Below, piece by piece: positions 1 through 8,778 of a DNA stretch of 64,000 nucleotides. A model generated the notes under the pieces. It was not told where the DNA came from. It saw only the letters and a program-made list of their open reading frames with translations, and ran no database searches. The stretch lies in the NCBI RefSeq assembly GCF_003641205.1, contig NZ_CP032762.1:4588001-4652000 (forward strand). Reading direction: 5' to 3'. A program made the translations under genes and the position numbers. This DNA is from Rhodococcus sp. P1Y (GTDB lineage Bacteria > Actinomycetota > Actinomycetes > Mycobacteriales > Mycobacteriaceae). Within the stretch, counting starts at the first letter, position 1, and every line of letters begins with the position of its first letter.

Positions 1-76
1 CCCTGCACGCATCCCAGAACGGTTGATCGATCGCGTCCTCGACCACATCGCCCGGAAGCGGGCGTCCCACGCTCAC
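1..76 (-). CDS. DUF35 OB-fold / Zn-ribbon protein, N-terminal part only
   Basis: Only the first 25 codons lie in the window; the rest runs off the left edge. The readable start is a GTG whose bases overlap the stop codon of the upstream thiolase gene (GTGA, 4-base overlap), so the two are translationally coupled. The peptide contains a PFWDACR motif, the usual beginning of DUF35 proteins just before the zinc-ribbon. In this family a DUF35 partner is normally found next to a thiolase-like lipid-transfer protein, and in steroid side-chain catabolism such a pair (Ltp2 with the DUF35 part of ChsH2) forms the retro-aldolase. The assignment rests on this short stretch plus the neighbour. Confidence 0.7.
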   Translation of the reverse strand, partial: MSVGRPLPGDVVEDAIDQPFWDACR

Positions 77-1239
77 CGCGTCGCTCCCAGGACGAGGCTC
101 GCGTGTGACCACGAGCCCTGCACACCACCATTGCCACCAGAACCACTCACAAGACATGTTTTTGGATCGTCGATCTGGCTGGAAGGCGCCTGACCACGCA
201 TCTGAAGTATCCCTTCGCTCAGCGGTGTGAAGCCTGTGGCATAGAAGCCGGACAGCTGGCCGCCACCTGTATTCGTCGGGATGCTGCCGTTCGGCCCGGT
301 GTGGCCCGCTGCAACGAATTCGCCGCCCTCGCCGGGCGCGCAGAACCCGTACTCCTCCAGCTGCATCAGGACTGCGATCGTGAAGGGAGCGTACAGCTGT
401 GCAGTATCGATGTCCTCGAGGTCGACGCCAGCCTGGCCGAGTGCAGTCCGAGCCGCTCGGCCGACATTCATCGACTCGAACATCGTTCCGTTCCACCATG
501 TCTCGATTGCATGCGACGTTCCGCCACCGAGCACACTGACGGCTCGATCGGTGATGTCAGCGGCACGCTCGGTCGACGTGACGATGACGGCGGCACCGCC
601 GTCGGTCGGTCGAGAGCAGTCGAGCAGGCGGAGTGGGTCGACGATCATCCGTGAACCCTGATGGTCGTCGAGGGTGATCGGCTGCTTGTACCCCTGGGCG
701 CCGGGCCGCGTGGACGCATACTCCCTCTCGACGACCGCGACCCGGCCGAGATCCTCGGACGTCGTGCCGTACAACTCCATATGCCTACGGGCCGCGAGCG
801 CGTAGGTGGCCGCAGGCCCTACCATGCCGTACAGGTATGGATAGCCGTAGCTGTAGGCCCTGATATCCCGCTCCGTTCCGTTCTCGGTATGCGGGGACAG
901 CTTCTTGTGCGGCGACGAATAAGCCTCCCCGTAGAGGCAGGCAACGGTCGTAGCCTGACCGGTGGCGATCGCACCGGCGGCCACCAAGACGCTCGCGGTG
1001 GGCGACGTCCCGCCCGTCATCAAAGAGTACGAGAAGCCTGGGGAGAGTCCCAAGTATCTGAGATCCTCGAACGACGCGCCAACCATGATGTAGCCATCGA
1101 TCTCCGACCGCCCGAGCCCGGCGTCCGCCAGCGCGAGATCGAGCGCCTGTCGACGCAATTCACGCCCGGATACGCCCAGATGACGGCCCTGCTCGGTCAA
1201 GCCCATGCCTACAATCGAAGCGTCCATCTGTGAACCCAC
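73..1239 (-). CDS. thiolase-superfamily lipid-transfer protein (SCP-x / Ltp2-like aldolase)
   Basis: This 388-residue protein has the thiolase fold of the non-specific lipid-transfer (SCP-x thiolase) group. Near the C-terminus are AAGHTGPNGSIPTNTGGG and LSGFYATG, the usual glycine-rich active-site region. These enzymes either thiolyse a 3-ketoacyl-CoA or, when paired with a DUF35 protein, cleave a beta-hydroxyacyl-CoA by retro-aldol reaction. The directly coupled DUF35 gene makes the aldolase role the better guess, with release of a short acyl-CoA from a side chain. The start may be the GTG at 1239 or the ATG at 1227, which has a GGTGGG stretch 7 bases upstream. It lies 36 bp downstream of the binding-protein gene on the same strand. 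Confidence 0.85.
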   Translation of the reverse strand: MGSQMDASIVGMGLTEQGRHLGVSGRELRRQALDLALADAGLGRSEIDGYIMVGASFEDLRYLGLSPGFSYSLMTGGTSPTASVLVAAGAIATGQATTVACLYGEAYSSPHKKLSPHTENGTERDIRAYSYGYPYLYGMVGPAATYALAARRHMELYGTTSEDLGRVAVVEREYASTRPGAQGYKQPITLDDHQGSRMIVDPLRLLDCSRPTDGGAAVIVTSTERAADITDRAVSVLGGGTSHAIETWWNGTMFESMNVGRAARTALGQAGVDLEDIDTAQLYAPFTIAVLMQLEEYGFCAPGEGGEFVAAGHTGPNGSIPTNTGGGQLSGFYATGFTPLSEGILQMRGQAPSSQIDDPKTCLVSGSGGNGGVQGSWSHASLVLGATR

Positions 1240-1275
1240 CGTCTACCTTCCAGCGAAATCGACTATTAAACAGGC

Positions 1276-2856
1276 TCAGTTCGATCCCTGGTTCGTCCAC
1301 ATCTCTTCAGGAAGCGGCGACCCGAGGCCGTAGAGCTTCACGCCGTACACCCCCGTGCCCGACAACATCGCCGGCGTCGACCTGATGTAGAACACGCCCG
1401 GAACCAGATCGACCAGGCGTTCCTGGACTTCGTCGTACGCATTCTTTCGCTCTTCCTGTGTCGCTCCGACCCGACCCGCATCCAGTGCCCGGTCGAGTTC
1501 CGGGTCGCTGATGCCGGTCATGTTGCCCGACGACTTCGAATGGAAATTGACCCACAGTTCGGTATCGGGATCCAGAATGTTCGCGCTGGTGACCACCATC
1601 TGAAAATCGCGGTTCCCGACCACTGATTGAATAGTGGTGGAGTCCAGGGTTTTCACTCCGATGTCGACATTGTCGTAGACGCTCAGTTGTGTCTGAACGG
1701 CTTCCGCTGCGAGCTTGTTCTCCGCGCTGGAGAAGCTGGTGAAGTCGAACTTCACCGGGCTTCCTTCGTCGGCCAGCTCATCGAAGAGCGCCTGCGCTTC
1801 CTCCTGGTTGGTGTGCCTCAGTTCGATATCGCTGTAGTACGGCGACTCGGCGGAAAACAGCGTGTTCGGGACCTCACCTGCATCGCTGTAGACGATCATG
1901 TTGAGTGTTGCGAGATCGAGGGCCATCGACACCGCCCGGCGTGCCCGCGGATCGTCGAACGGCGCAGTACGGGTGTTCATGGCAAGGTACTGCCCACCGC
2001 CGGTCGCGACGACGTCTGTCCCGAGATTCTGGGCGTCGGCATCGTCCACGATTTTGGGATTGGTTTCGGAGCTGACATCGGTCGCACCGGTAGAGACAGC
2101 ATTGAACCGCTGAGCGGCATCGGCGATGAAACGGAACGACACCGAGTCGAGGTAAGGCTTGGGCGCATCCCAGTATTCAGGGTTTTTGGACATGGTGATT
2201 CTGTCGTGGCGGCTCCAGCTGCTCATGGTGAACGGCCCGGCACCGACCGGCGCATCGTCGAACGCGGCACGGTTCTGACGGAGGGCGGTGGGTGACGCAA
2301 TCCAGTTGAGTGCGCTGGTAACCACCGCTTGATCGAAATGTGAGTTGGGCGCCACCATCGTCACCTGCAAGGTGACGGGGTCAATCACTGTCATCGACGC
2401 GATTTGCGGACTGACTTTGCTTGCACCGGGACCGAGCGCCGGGTCCTTCATGCGCTCCCAGTTGAATCTGACCGCCTCGGCATCCAGTGGCGTGCCGTCG
2501 GTGAACATCAATTCCGGCCGCAATCTCATCGTGTACGTCGCGCCACCGTCGTCGGTCGAGAAAGCCTCGGCCATGTTGTAATCGATCTCCAACGTTTCGG
2601 GATCGTTGGTCATCAGCGTTCCGTAGAGCGCGTTGCCGATCATGGCTTGAGTCGCCCAGACGTTCCCCAGTGCGGCTGGGTCGAGCGAGCGTGGCTCACT
2701 GACCTGTACGGCCTCGATGCCGCCCCCGGCCACTGGATCGCCGACGTCTTCCGATTCTGCGGCCTGGGTGGAGGGCGAAGCACACGAGATGGTGAGCATC
2801 GCAGCGAAACCCAGTGCTGCAACAATACTGGGGAGTTGACTTCTACGTCGGATCAT
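1276..2856 (-). CDS. family 5 extracellular solute-binding lipoprotein
   Basis: This is a 526-residue binding protein of the oligopeptide/nickel (SBP_bac_5) ABC-transporter family. The N-terminus is a lipoprotein signal, with basic residues, a hydrophobic stretch and the lipobox LTISC around residue 25, so the mature protein should be lipid-anchored outside the membrane. The family start motif SEPRSLDPAALGN and the segment FTDGTPLDAEAVRFNWERM are present. No permease or ATPase gene lies nearby. It is a clear paralogue of the binding protein at 21618-23210, with shared blocks such as EPRSLDPA and FTDGTPLDAEAV. The ligand is unknown; its place among acyl-CoA catabolism genes suggests capture of the pathway substrate. 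Confidence 0.9.
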   Translation of the reverse strand: MIRRRSQLPSIVAALGFAAMLTISCASPSTQAAESEDVGDPVAGGGIEAVQVSEPRSLDPAALGNVWATQAMIGNALYGTLMTNDPETLEIDYNMAEAFSTDDGGATYTMRLRPELMFTDGTPLDAEAVRFNWERMKDPALGPGASKVSPQIASMTVIDPVTLQVTMVAPNSHFDQAVVTSALNWIASPTALRQNRAAFDDAPVGAGPFTMSSWSRHDRITMSKNPEYWDAPKPYLDSVSFRFIADAAQRFNAVSTGATDVSSETNPKIVDDADAQNLGTDVVATGGGQYLAMNTRTAPFDDPRARRAVSMALDLATLNMIVYSDAGEVPNTLFSAESPYYSDIELRHTNQEEAQALFDELADEGSPVKFDFTSFSSAENKLAAEAVQTQLSVYDNVDIGVKTLDSTTIQSVVGNRDFQMVVTSANILDPDTELWVNFHSKSSGNMTGISDPELDRALDAGRVGATQEERKNAYDEVQERLVDLVPGVFYIRSTPAMLSGTGVYGVKLYGLGSPLPEEMWTNQGSN

Positions 2857-2950
2857 CGTCGCCTTTCGGGACAGAGTGCCATTGTGGTTTTCGAGAGCGA
2901 GAGTGGGTGTTCGCGGTAGTACGCGTCCAAGCGCCTCGAGTGACGGCTGC

Positions 2951-4222
2951 TCACAGGATCGCGCCGCAGAGTTTGAGTTCGATGATTCGGTCCCAGTCGA
3001 AGCCTAGGCCGAGGAGCACGTCCTCTGTGTCGGCACCGTGGGCCGGCGCCCTCCGAAGAACCGGCGGAGTCTCGTCGAATTGCACTGGCCCGTTCGGAAA
3101 AGTCAGCTCGATGCCGTCGTCGAACTCCACCGCGGAGAGATAGTCGTTCGCAACGACTTGCGGATCGGTGAGGACCTCTTCCACGGATTGAACCGGAGCC
3201 CAGGGCAGGTGGGACCTTTCGAACCGAGCGACCCAATCGGAGTAGGTGCGGTCCGCGAAGATCTCGTCCAGTATCCGGAGGCACTCAGATCGGTTGTGAG
3301 CCCGGCTTGCCATGGTGGAGAGGCGATCGTCATCGAGCAGATCTTCGCGCCCGATGATGCTGCAGAGCTCGGGCCAGTATCGATCGGGTTGCAGGAGAGC
3401 CAGGGTGATGTGGCGACCGTCCTTGGTGCGGAATACGTTACCCAGCGGGTTCGGTCCTTCCCCACGCGATGTTCGGGCGCGAGGCATCTGGCCCTGCAGC
3501 GCACCCAGCATGTCTGAACCGAGTGTCCACATCGCACTGCCAAGCAAGGACACGTCCACGACGGACGCATCCCCCGTGCGCTCCCGTCGGAAGAGTGCGC
3601 TCGATACTCCGAAAGCAAGGTTCATCGCCGCCTGGCGGTCACCGAATGCACCACGTGGATTCAACGGGTGCTCCATGCTCTCGGGCGTCAGCACGTGCGC
3701 CATTCCTCCACGTGACCAAAAGGCCGTGTTGTCGTATGCCGGAACATCTTTGTCGGGACCGCGAACACCAAATCCATGTCCGCGCGCGTAGATCAGGCGC
3801 GGATTGATTTCTCGCAAAGTTTCGACGCTCAGTCCCAGCCGGTCGAGGGCTGTCGATCGGAAGTTAGTCAAGAACACGTCGGCGTCGGCGATCAACGCGT
3901 AGAAAATGTCTCGTCCCTCGGCGCTCTTCAAATCGAGACCGATACTTCGTTTGCCCCGGTTGGCTAGCTCGACGGAGTAGTTGACTGTCTCGCTGCCGGT
4001 AGTGACACCCTGCTCCACCAGTCCTCGGTAGGGGTCACCGGCTGAGGGGGATTCGACCTTGATCACCTCGGCTCCCCAATCGCACAGCAGGGCACCGGCG
4101 ACCGGCACGAACACCCATTGGGCCAGTTCGACGACTTTCACGCCCGCGAAGACCCCGGGTCCAGGCGATGAAGCGTCACCCCTCCCCTCGCCTTCGCGGT
4201 CTGTCTGCGTCGAGCGAGCCAT
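2951..4222 (-). CDS. type III (CaiB/BaiF) acyl-CoA transferase
   Basis: The 423-residue protein is a family III CoA-transferase, which moves CoA between carboxylic acids. The N-terminal core VVELAQWVFVPVAGALLCDWGAE fits the nucleotide-binding-like fold seen in CaiB and formyl-CoA transferase, in part as VVELAQWVF and GAEVIKVE. The presumed catalytic aspartate is in AFGDRQAAMN (about residue 195), followed by LAFGVSSALFRRERTG. It begins at an ATG that shares one base with the stop codon of the upstream amidohydrolase gene (TGATG), so the two are coupled. It probably activates an acid intermediate at the expense of another acyl-CoA. The substrate cannot be read from sequence. Confidence 0.9.
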   Translation of the reverse strand: MARSTQTDREGEGRGDASSPGPGVFAGVKVVELAQWVFVPVAGALLCDWGAEVIKVESPSAGDPYRGLVEQGVTTGSETVNYSVELANRGKRSIGLDLKSAEGRDIFYALIADADVFLTNFRSTALDRLGLSVETLREINPRLIYARGHGFGVRGPDKDVPAYDNTAFWSRGGMAHVLTPESMEHPLNPRGAFGDRQAAMNLAFGVSSALFRRERTGDASVVDVSLLGSAMWTLGSDMLGALQGQMPRARTSRGEGPNPLGNVFRTKDGRHITLALLQPDRYWPELCSIIGREDLLDDDRLSTMASRAHNRSECLRILDEIFADRTYSDWVARFERSHLPWAPVQSVEEVLTDPQVVANDYLSAVEFDDGIELTFPNGPVQFDETPPVLRRAPAHGADTEDVLLGLGFDWDRIIELKLCGAIL

Positions 4223-5551
4223 CAGCCGAGGTTGGGGACGGTGGGGGTGAAACGGAACAGTTTCTCGGCGTTGCCGCGGAGCAGTTTGTACTGGGTGGCT
4301 TCGGGAAGATGCTGAATCTGTTTGCGGGCGACGTTGATGGAGTCGGGCCAGGTGCTATCGGAGTGCGGGTAGTCGGTCTCGAACATGATGTTGTCCTCGC
4401 CGATGAGATCGATGTTGGCGATACCGGCCTCGTCCTCGATGAAGCAGCCGTAGACGTGGTCTCTGAACCGTTGGCGGATGTCGAGGTCCATGGGGACCTC
4501 GGTGGCGGCATGGCCTTCGAACTTGACGCCTTTGGCGGCCCAGAAACGTTGCTTGGTGTAGACCTGCTCGGCGCGTTCGAGGAAGTACGGAATCCACCCG
4601 ATATTGCCCTCGGACAGAGCGATTTTCAGGTTGGGATGCTTGGCGAAGTAGTCACTGAAAAGCCACTGCAACATCGTCCCCGCAGTACGGGTCGCCCCCC
4701 AGGTGAGATTGGCCATGAAGGGTGCGTCGCTGGCGATGGTAGGCAATTGCGAGGAGGACCCGACATGCATGGAGATGACGAGGTCGTTGTCGGCTGCGGC
4801 GGCCATGACGGGGTCCCAGTATCGGCTGGGATCGTTGATGGTCGGAAGGCCCAGAGGTTCGGGGTTTTCGGAGAACGCGACAGAACGCGCACCCAGAGCA
4901 GCGGTACGTTCGATCTCCTTGACAGCCAACTGCGGGTCCCAGAGCGGAATGATCACCAACGGAATGAACCGGCCCGGGTCGGTGGCACACCACTCCTCGA
5001 AGATCCAGTCGTTGTAGGCCTGCAAGCAGCGCAACGCAAGATCCTTGTCCTCGGCTTCATAGAAAATCTGACCGCAGAACCGAGGAAAAGACGGGAACCC
5101 GAGAGAGGCCAGAATACCGGCCTCGTTCATGTGCTCGAGCCGGACCTTCGGGTCGTAGCACCCAGGATGCATGTCCGCATACGTGATCGCCTCCGGACTG
5201 AACTCCTCCCGAGACTTCCCGACCACAGCCGACAGCCCACTGGTGGGAACGATGCGATTCTCGTACACCCACGTCTCCTTGTCACCGTTGCGCACAAGCT
5301 TGGGCGCACGGTCACGATCCTTCGACGCGATCCGGTCCTGCCACACATGGGGCGGCTCGAGAATGTGGTCATCGACCGAAATCAACCAGTTCAAATCAGG
5401 ATTGGCACTCGATGTCGTCAACAGAAAACTCCGTTCGCTCGCTCGGAACCGACGAACAACCAAGTGCCCGTCCGCCTCCGAGAAATGGTGCGGGATACTG
5501 GACTCCCGATACCGCCGTAACGAGAATCACACTCTCGTACAATATAGAACG
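4215..5551. repeat. ~1.34 kb direct repeat, copy A
   Basis: This stretch holds the amidohydrolase gene and its promoter region and is repeated in the same orientation at 14041-15378. By eye only two differences were found: an extra G in the second copy (a run of four G at 4861-4864 against five at 14687-14691) and an A/G change at 5541/15368. Just beyond, a 7-base block differs, and then 12 identical bases (CATTTGCAATGG) follow in both. The left edge is sharp, with identity starting at CGAGCCATCAG. Confidence 0.95.
4222..5421 (-). CDS. amidohydrolase-2 family metal-dependent hydrolase/decarboxylase, intact copy 1
   Basis: This is a TIM-barrel amidohydrolase (PF04909 type, related to ACMSD and resorcylate decarboxylases), about 399 residues. 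Recognisable parts are the N-terminal SVDDHILEPPHVW strand, the QAYNDWIFEEW helix and the C-terminal FETDYPHSDSTWPDS with the conserved metal-site aspartate. I chose the TTG at 5421 because GGAG lies about 8 bases upstream and the family usually starts close to the SVDDH strand; an earlier in-frame start at 5463 exists. The stop overlaps the start of the CoA-transferase. The whole gene and about 130 bp upstream are repeated almost exactly at 14041-15378. It may hydrolyse a ring-cleavage product or decarboxylate an acid; which one is unknown. Confidence 0.88.
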   Translation of the reverse strand: MTTSSANPDLNWLISVDDHILEPPHVWQDRIASKDRDRAPKLVRNGDKETWVYENRIVPTSGLSAVVGKSREEFSPEAITYADMHPGCYDPKVRLEHMNEAGILASLGFPSFPRFCGQIFYEAEDKDLALRCLQAYNDWIFEEWCATDPGRFIPLVIIPLWDPQLAVKEIERTAALGARSVAFSENPEPLGLPTINDPSRYWDPVMAAAADNDLVISMHVGSSSQLPTIASDAPFMANLTWGATRTAGTMLQWLFSDYFAKHPNLKIALSEGNIGWIPYFLERAEQVYTKQRFWAAKGVKFEGHAATEVPMDLDIRQRFRDHVYGCFIEDEAGIANIDLIGEDNIMFETDYPHSDSTWPDSINVARKQIQHLPEATQYKLLRGNAEKLFRFTPTVPNLG

Positions 5552-5571
5552 TAGATCACATTTGCAATGGA
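5535..5571 (-). promoter_or_regulatory. candidate promoter of amidohydrolase copy 1
   Basis: Read on the minus strand, TTGCAA (possible -35) is followed after 17 bases by TATTGT (possible -10), about 115 bp before the start codon. The matching region of copy 2 has TTGCAA, the same 17-base spacing and TATCGT, although 7 bases of the spacer differ. Keeping the boxes and spacing while the spacer diverges supports a functional promoter. This is a reading by eye only. Confidence 0.45.
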
Positions 5572-5912
5572 ACCTAGGCCCGAGGTACAGCGGATGCCTG
5601 GCCCCGAGGGCTGTCGATTGGAGGCATGACATCCCGATTGTGGGAGTGCGACAGCCGATCTCGATCGTCCGCTCACGTGGAGACATCCAGCCGTTTCCCG
5701 GAAATGCCTCGAAAGCTGCTCGACCAGAGTACTTTTATGCGAGTCAGCGTGTGTTGCCCGTGCGCGGGCTCGACTGATGCTCGAGCTCGGTAATTGTCCC
5801 GCGTTGTGCAATTGCGGGTTCGAACGTGACCGTCGAGCGACTGCCTCCGGTACGCAAAGCCAATCACGCAATTCCCCTGTTGTGTCCCCAATCCTCGGAG
5901 GAACTCGAGTCG

Positions 5913-7487
5913 ATGCGAACAATCCCCGGCCAACTGAAGCAGCTCTACGAGACGGAGGGATGGTGGACGACGGAGTCGATTGGCATGATGGTCGCAGCCG
6001 GGTTGCAGGCACATCCCGATGTCACCTTCAGGGTGCACTCTGCAGTACGCCCGTACGAGGGAACGTACGGCGACGTCGAGCTCGTCGCGAGGCGCCTGGC
6101 CGCCGGCTTGCGAGAACGGGGAGTGGGACCGGGTGATGTGGTGGTCATGCAGCTTCCGAACTGGATGGAAGCTGCAGCCACCTTCTGGGCCTCCTCGTTC
6201 CTCGGTGCAGTCGTGGTCCCCGTGGTGCATTTCTATGGAGCCAAGGAACTGAGGTTCGTCTTGGCCGAGACCGAACCGAAGGTGTACATCACGGCCCAAC
6301 AGTTCGGGCGGATGAAGTACGACCCAGCGGTGAGCGAGCAGGTCCCGATCGTGGGCATTGTCGGTGCCGGCTTCGACGAACTGCTCGCCGACCAGCCGAT
6401 GGAGGGAACGCTCGAAGTCGATCCGTCCACCCCGGCAGTCATCGCGTTCACCTCGGGTACGACGCGCGACCCGAAAGGCGTCGTCCACAGTCATCAAACT
6501 CTCGGCTTCGAGACACGCCAGCTGGCTGCCAATTATCCAGCTGACCGTGGGCCGCAGTTGACCGCACTCCCGGTGGGCCACTTCATCGGCATGGTGAGCG
6601 CCCTGTTGACACCTGTCCTCGACGGAAGTTCGATCGACCTGCTGGACCAGTGGGACCCCGCACGGGTGCTCGGCTTGATGGACAGTCACGGAATTGCGAT
6701 CGGTGGCGGTCCTCCGTATTTCGTTACCAGCCTGGTGGACCAACCCGAGTTCACACCGGCCCATCTGAAGTATTTGAAGTACATGGGGCTGGGAGGCTCC
6801 TCGGTTCCACCGACGGTGACACGCCAGCTCGCCGAACTCGGCATTTGCGTCACGCGGTCCTATGGGAGCACCGAACATCCCTCGGTCACAGGATCGACCT
6901 ACAGCGCACCCGAGAGCAAACGTTTGAACACGGACGGTGCGCCACGCCTGGGTGTCGAGATCAAATTGGCCCAAGACGGTGAAATTTTGAGTCGAGGTCC
7001 CGACCTATGTCTCGGATACACGAGTGATTTGTTGACCGACAACGCGTTCGATGCGGACGGTTGGTATCGCACGGGTGATGTCGGCGTCCTGGTGGACGGC
7101 TATCTGACCATCACGGATCGAAAATCGGATGTCATCATCCGCGGCGGAGAGAATATCAGTGCGGTAGAGGTCGAAGACGTTCTGCTATCCATGCCCGGCA
7201 TAGCCGAGGCGGTTGTCGTCGCCGGTCAAGACGCTCGGCTCGGCGAGCACGCTACTGGCGTGGTGCGGGTGCGCCACGATTGCGAGACTCCATCGTTGGA
7301 CGACGTGCGAGCCCATTTCGATCGTGCGGAGATAGCGCGCCAGAAGTGGCCTGAGGAGCTGTTCGTGGTCGACGACTTCCCACGTACCGCAAGCGGGAAA
7401 GTTCAAAAGTTTCTTGTGCGTGACAGCATTTCCGACCTACGCGTGGCGGCAGCCAACGACTCGACCGATGACACGGGGAACCGATGA
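5913..7487 (+). CDS. AMP-dependent acyl-CoA synthetase (FadD-like)
   Basis: This 524-residue ATP-dependent ligase activates a carboxylic acid to its CoA thioester through an acyl-adenylate. It carries the P-loop AFTSGTTRDPKGVVHSH, the adenylate-forming motif YGSTEHPS, the hinge region WYRTGDVG...TDRKSDVIIRGGENIS, and the C-terminal catalytic lysine in PRTASGKVQKF. The ATG at 5913 is preferred because GGAGG lies 11 bases upstream; an open frame extends to 5826 without a ribosome site. It is divergent from the amidohydrolase and heads a two-gene operon with the kinase-like gene. The likely substrate is the acid made by the nearby dehydrogenases. Confidence 0.9.
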   Translation: MRTIPGQLKQLYETEGWWTTESIGMMVAAGLQAHPDVTFRVHSAVRPYEGTYGDVELVARRLAAGLRERGVGPGDVVVMQLPNWMEAAATFWASSFLGAVVVPVVHFYGAKELRFVLAETEPKVYITAQQFGRMKYDPAVSEQVPIVGIVGAGFDELLADQPMEGTLEVDPSTPAVIAFTSGTTRDPKGVVHSHQTLGFETRQLAANYPADRGPQLTALPVGHFIGMVSALLTPVLDGSSIDLLDQWDPARVLGLMDSHGIAIGGGPPYFVTSLVDQPEFTPAHLKYLKYMGLGGSSVPPTVTRQLAELGICVTRSYGSTEHPSVTGSTYSAPESKRLNTDGAPRLGVEIKLAQDGEILSRGPDLCLGYTSDLLTDNAFDADGWYRTGDVGVLVDGYLTITDRKSDVIIRGGENISAVEVEDVLLSMPGIAEAVVVAGQDARLGEHATGVVRVRHDCETPSLDDVRAHFDRAEIARQKWPEELFVVDDFPRTASGKVQKFLVRDSISDLRVAAANDSTDDTGNR

Positions 7488-7567
7488 GGATACCAACGCG
7501 AAGAACAGAGGCAGCAATGAACGACACCGACGGATCGACCCAACGCACGACGAGTAGGCACGCATGA
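7484..7567 (+). CDS. possible 27-codon coupling peptide between ligase and kinase
   Basis: A short frame starts at an ATG overlapping the ligase stop (ATGA, 7484-7487) and ends at a TGA overlapping the ATG of the next gene (7564-7567). Its 27 residues are polar and resemble nothing known. It could serve only to carry ribosomes across the 76-base gap between the two genes. It may equally be chance. Confidence 0.25.
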   Translation: MRIPTRRTEAAMNDTDGSTQRTTSRHA

Positions 7568-8652
7568 ACGCGTCGATTGCTTTACCCGTACCCGATACCC
7601 TCGAGGTGGCACAGTCCCCAGAGTGGCTCAGCGCGGCGCTGCAGCAACGTTATCCGGGAATACAGGTGCATAAGGTGACGCCGGGAACTGTCGTGTCGAG
7701 GGTATCCACGAATGCCCGATTCTCCATCGAATACTCGGGAACAACCGAGCAAGTCCCTCGGGATCTGTGTGTGAAGGGATACTTCAACGAGCTCGGCCGG
7801 GCAGCACGTTTCATCGGCGAAGCGGAGACCTACTTCTATCGAGATCTCGCGGGAGCGATAGGGATACGAACTCTGAACAATGTCTACGCGGATGTGGATC
7901 CGGTGACACGCCATGGCGTGGTCATCACCGAAGACCTCGTTACCGCAGGTGGAGAGTTTTTGGACGCCAGAACGCACTACACACCGAGCCAGGCTGCCAC
8001 CATCTTGCGTGACATGGCCAAGCTGCACGCGAGCACCTGGAACAACCCACGCTGGGCCGACACTCCCTGGCTCCGAGCCCGGATCGGCAAGACCCTTTCG
8101 TATTGGGGTGAGGAGGCCGTACTTTCGCGAATCGGCGCCAACATGTCAGGCCCCAATGGACGGCGTGTGCCGGCGGCGGCGCGAAACCCGAAACTGATCT
8201 TCGATGCCTACACCAGGCTCGTTGCCGAGACCGTATCCGCTGTCAACGACGGAACCACCTCGTGGTGCGTAATTCACGGTGACGGCCACCCGGGGAACCT
8301 CATACTCGATGCGGACGGTCGGCCGGCCCTGGTCGATTGGCAGCTCGTTCAGCGCGGCATCTGGTATTTCGATGTCGCGTACCACATCGCCTCGACACTC
8401 AGTGTTGAGGACCGCCGACGGAGCGAACGAGAACTGTTGGCTCAGTACCTCGCCGACCTGGCCGAGTTCGGTGCCGAGGCTCCGGACTTCGACGAGGCCT
8501 GGCGCCAGTACGGTCGCGGTATCGTGCACGGTTTGTACCTGTGGGGAATAACCGCGGAAGTTGAACCACAGTTGATCGAGATTCTTGTCCACAGGCTGGG
8601 CACCGCCGCTGCAGATCACGACGCTTTGACAGGCATACTGGGAGGAGCGTAA
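7564..8652 (+). CDS. aminoglycoside-phosphotransferase-like (EcKinase/CHK type) kinase
   Basis: The 362-residue protein has the APH/choline-kinase fold. The catalytic loop VIHGDGHPGN (HGDxxxxN) and the metal-binding segment ALVDWQ (DxxQ in place of DxD) are both present near residues 238-260. Proteins of this group commonly sit beside acyl-CoA synthetases and dehydrogenases in actinobacterial catabolic clusters, where they are thought to phosphorylate a hydroxylated small molecule, not an antibiotic. It follows the acyl-CoA synthetase and ends just before a strong terminator. The substrate is unknown. Confidence 0.8.
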   Translation: MNASIALPVPDTLEVAQSPEWLSAALQQRYPGIQVHKVTPGTVVSRVSTNARFSIEYSGTTEQVPRDLCVKGYFNELGRAARFIGEAETYFYRDLAGAIGIRTLNNVYADVDPVTRHGVVITEDLVTAGGEFLDARTHYTPSQAATILRDMAKLHASTWNNPRWADTPWLRARIGKTLSYWGEEAVLSRIGANMSGPNGRRVPAAARNPKLIFDAYTRLVAETVSAVNDGTTSWCVIHGDGHPGNLILDADGRPALVDWQLVQRGIWYFDVAYHIASTLSVEDRRRSERELLAQYLADLAEFGAEAPDFDEAWRQYGRGIVHGLYLWGITAEVEPQLIEILVHRLGTAAADHDALTGILGGA

Positions 8653-8653
8653 A

Positions 8654-8709
8654 GAAAACGGTGGACCTCGTAGGCGCTCAGTGAGAGTCCTAGGAGGTCC
8701 ACCGTTTTC
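8654..8709. terminator. strong hairpin terminator between convergent genes
   Basis: A perfect 15-bp stem (8654-8668 with 8695-8709, core AACGGTGGACCT) encloses a 26-base loop. It is followed by TTTCGTTT-like runs on the plus side and preceded by an A-rich stretch, so it can work in both directions. It separates the kinase gene (plus) from the TetR gene (minus). Confidence 0.85.
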
Positions 8710-8778
8710 GTTTATGCGACAAGCGGTTACGACTCATTCCTTCTTTTTGATCGTCTATTCGCATGAGCAGGCGAAGTG

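Noticed and set aside
5673..6974. 433-residue minus-strand frame over the acyl-CoA synthetase
   Set aside because: It is antisense to clear AMP-binding motifs and has His/Arg-rich random composition.
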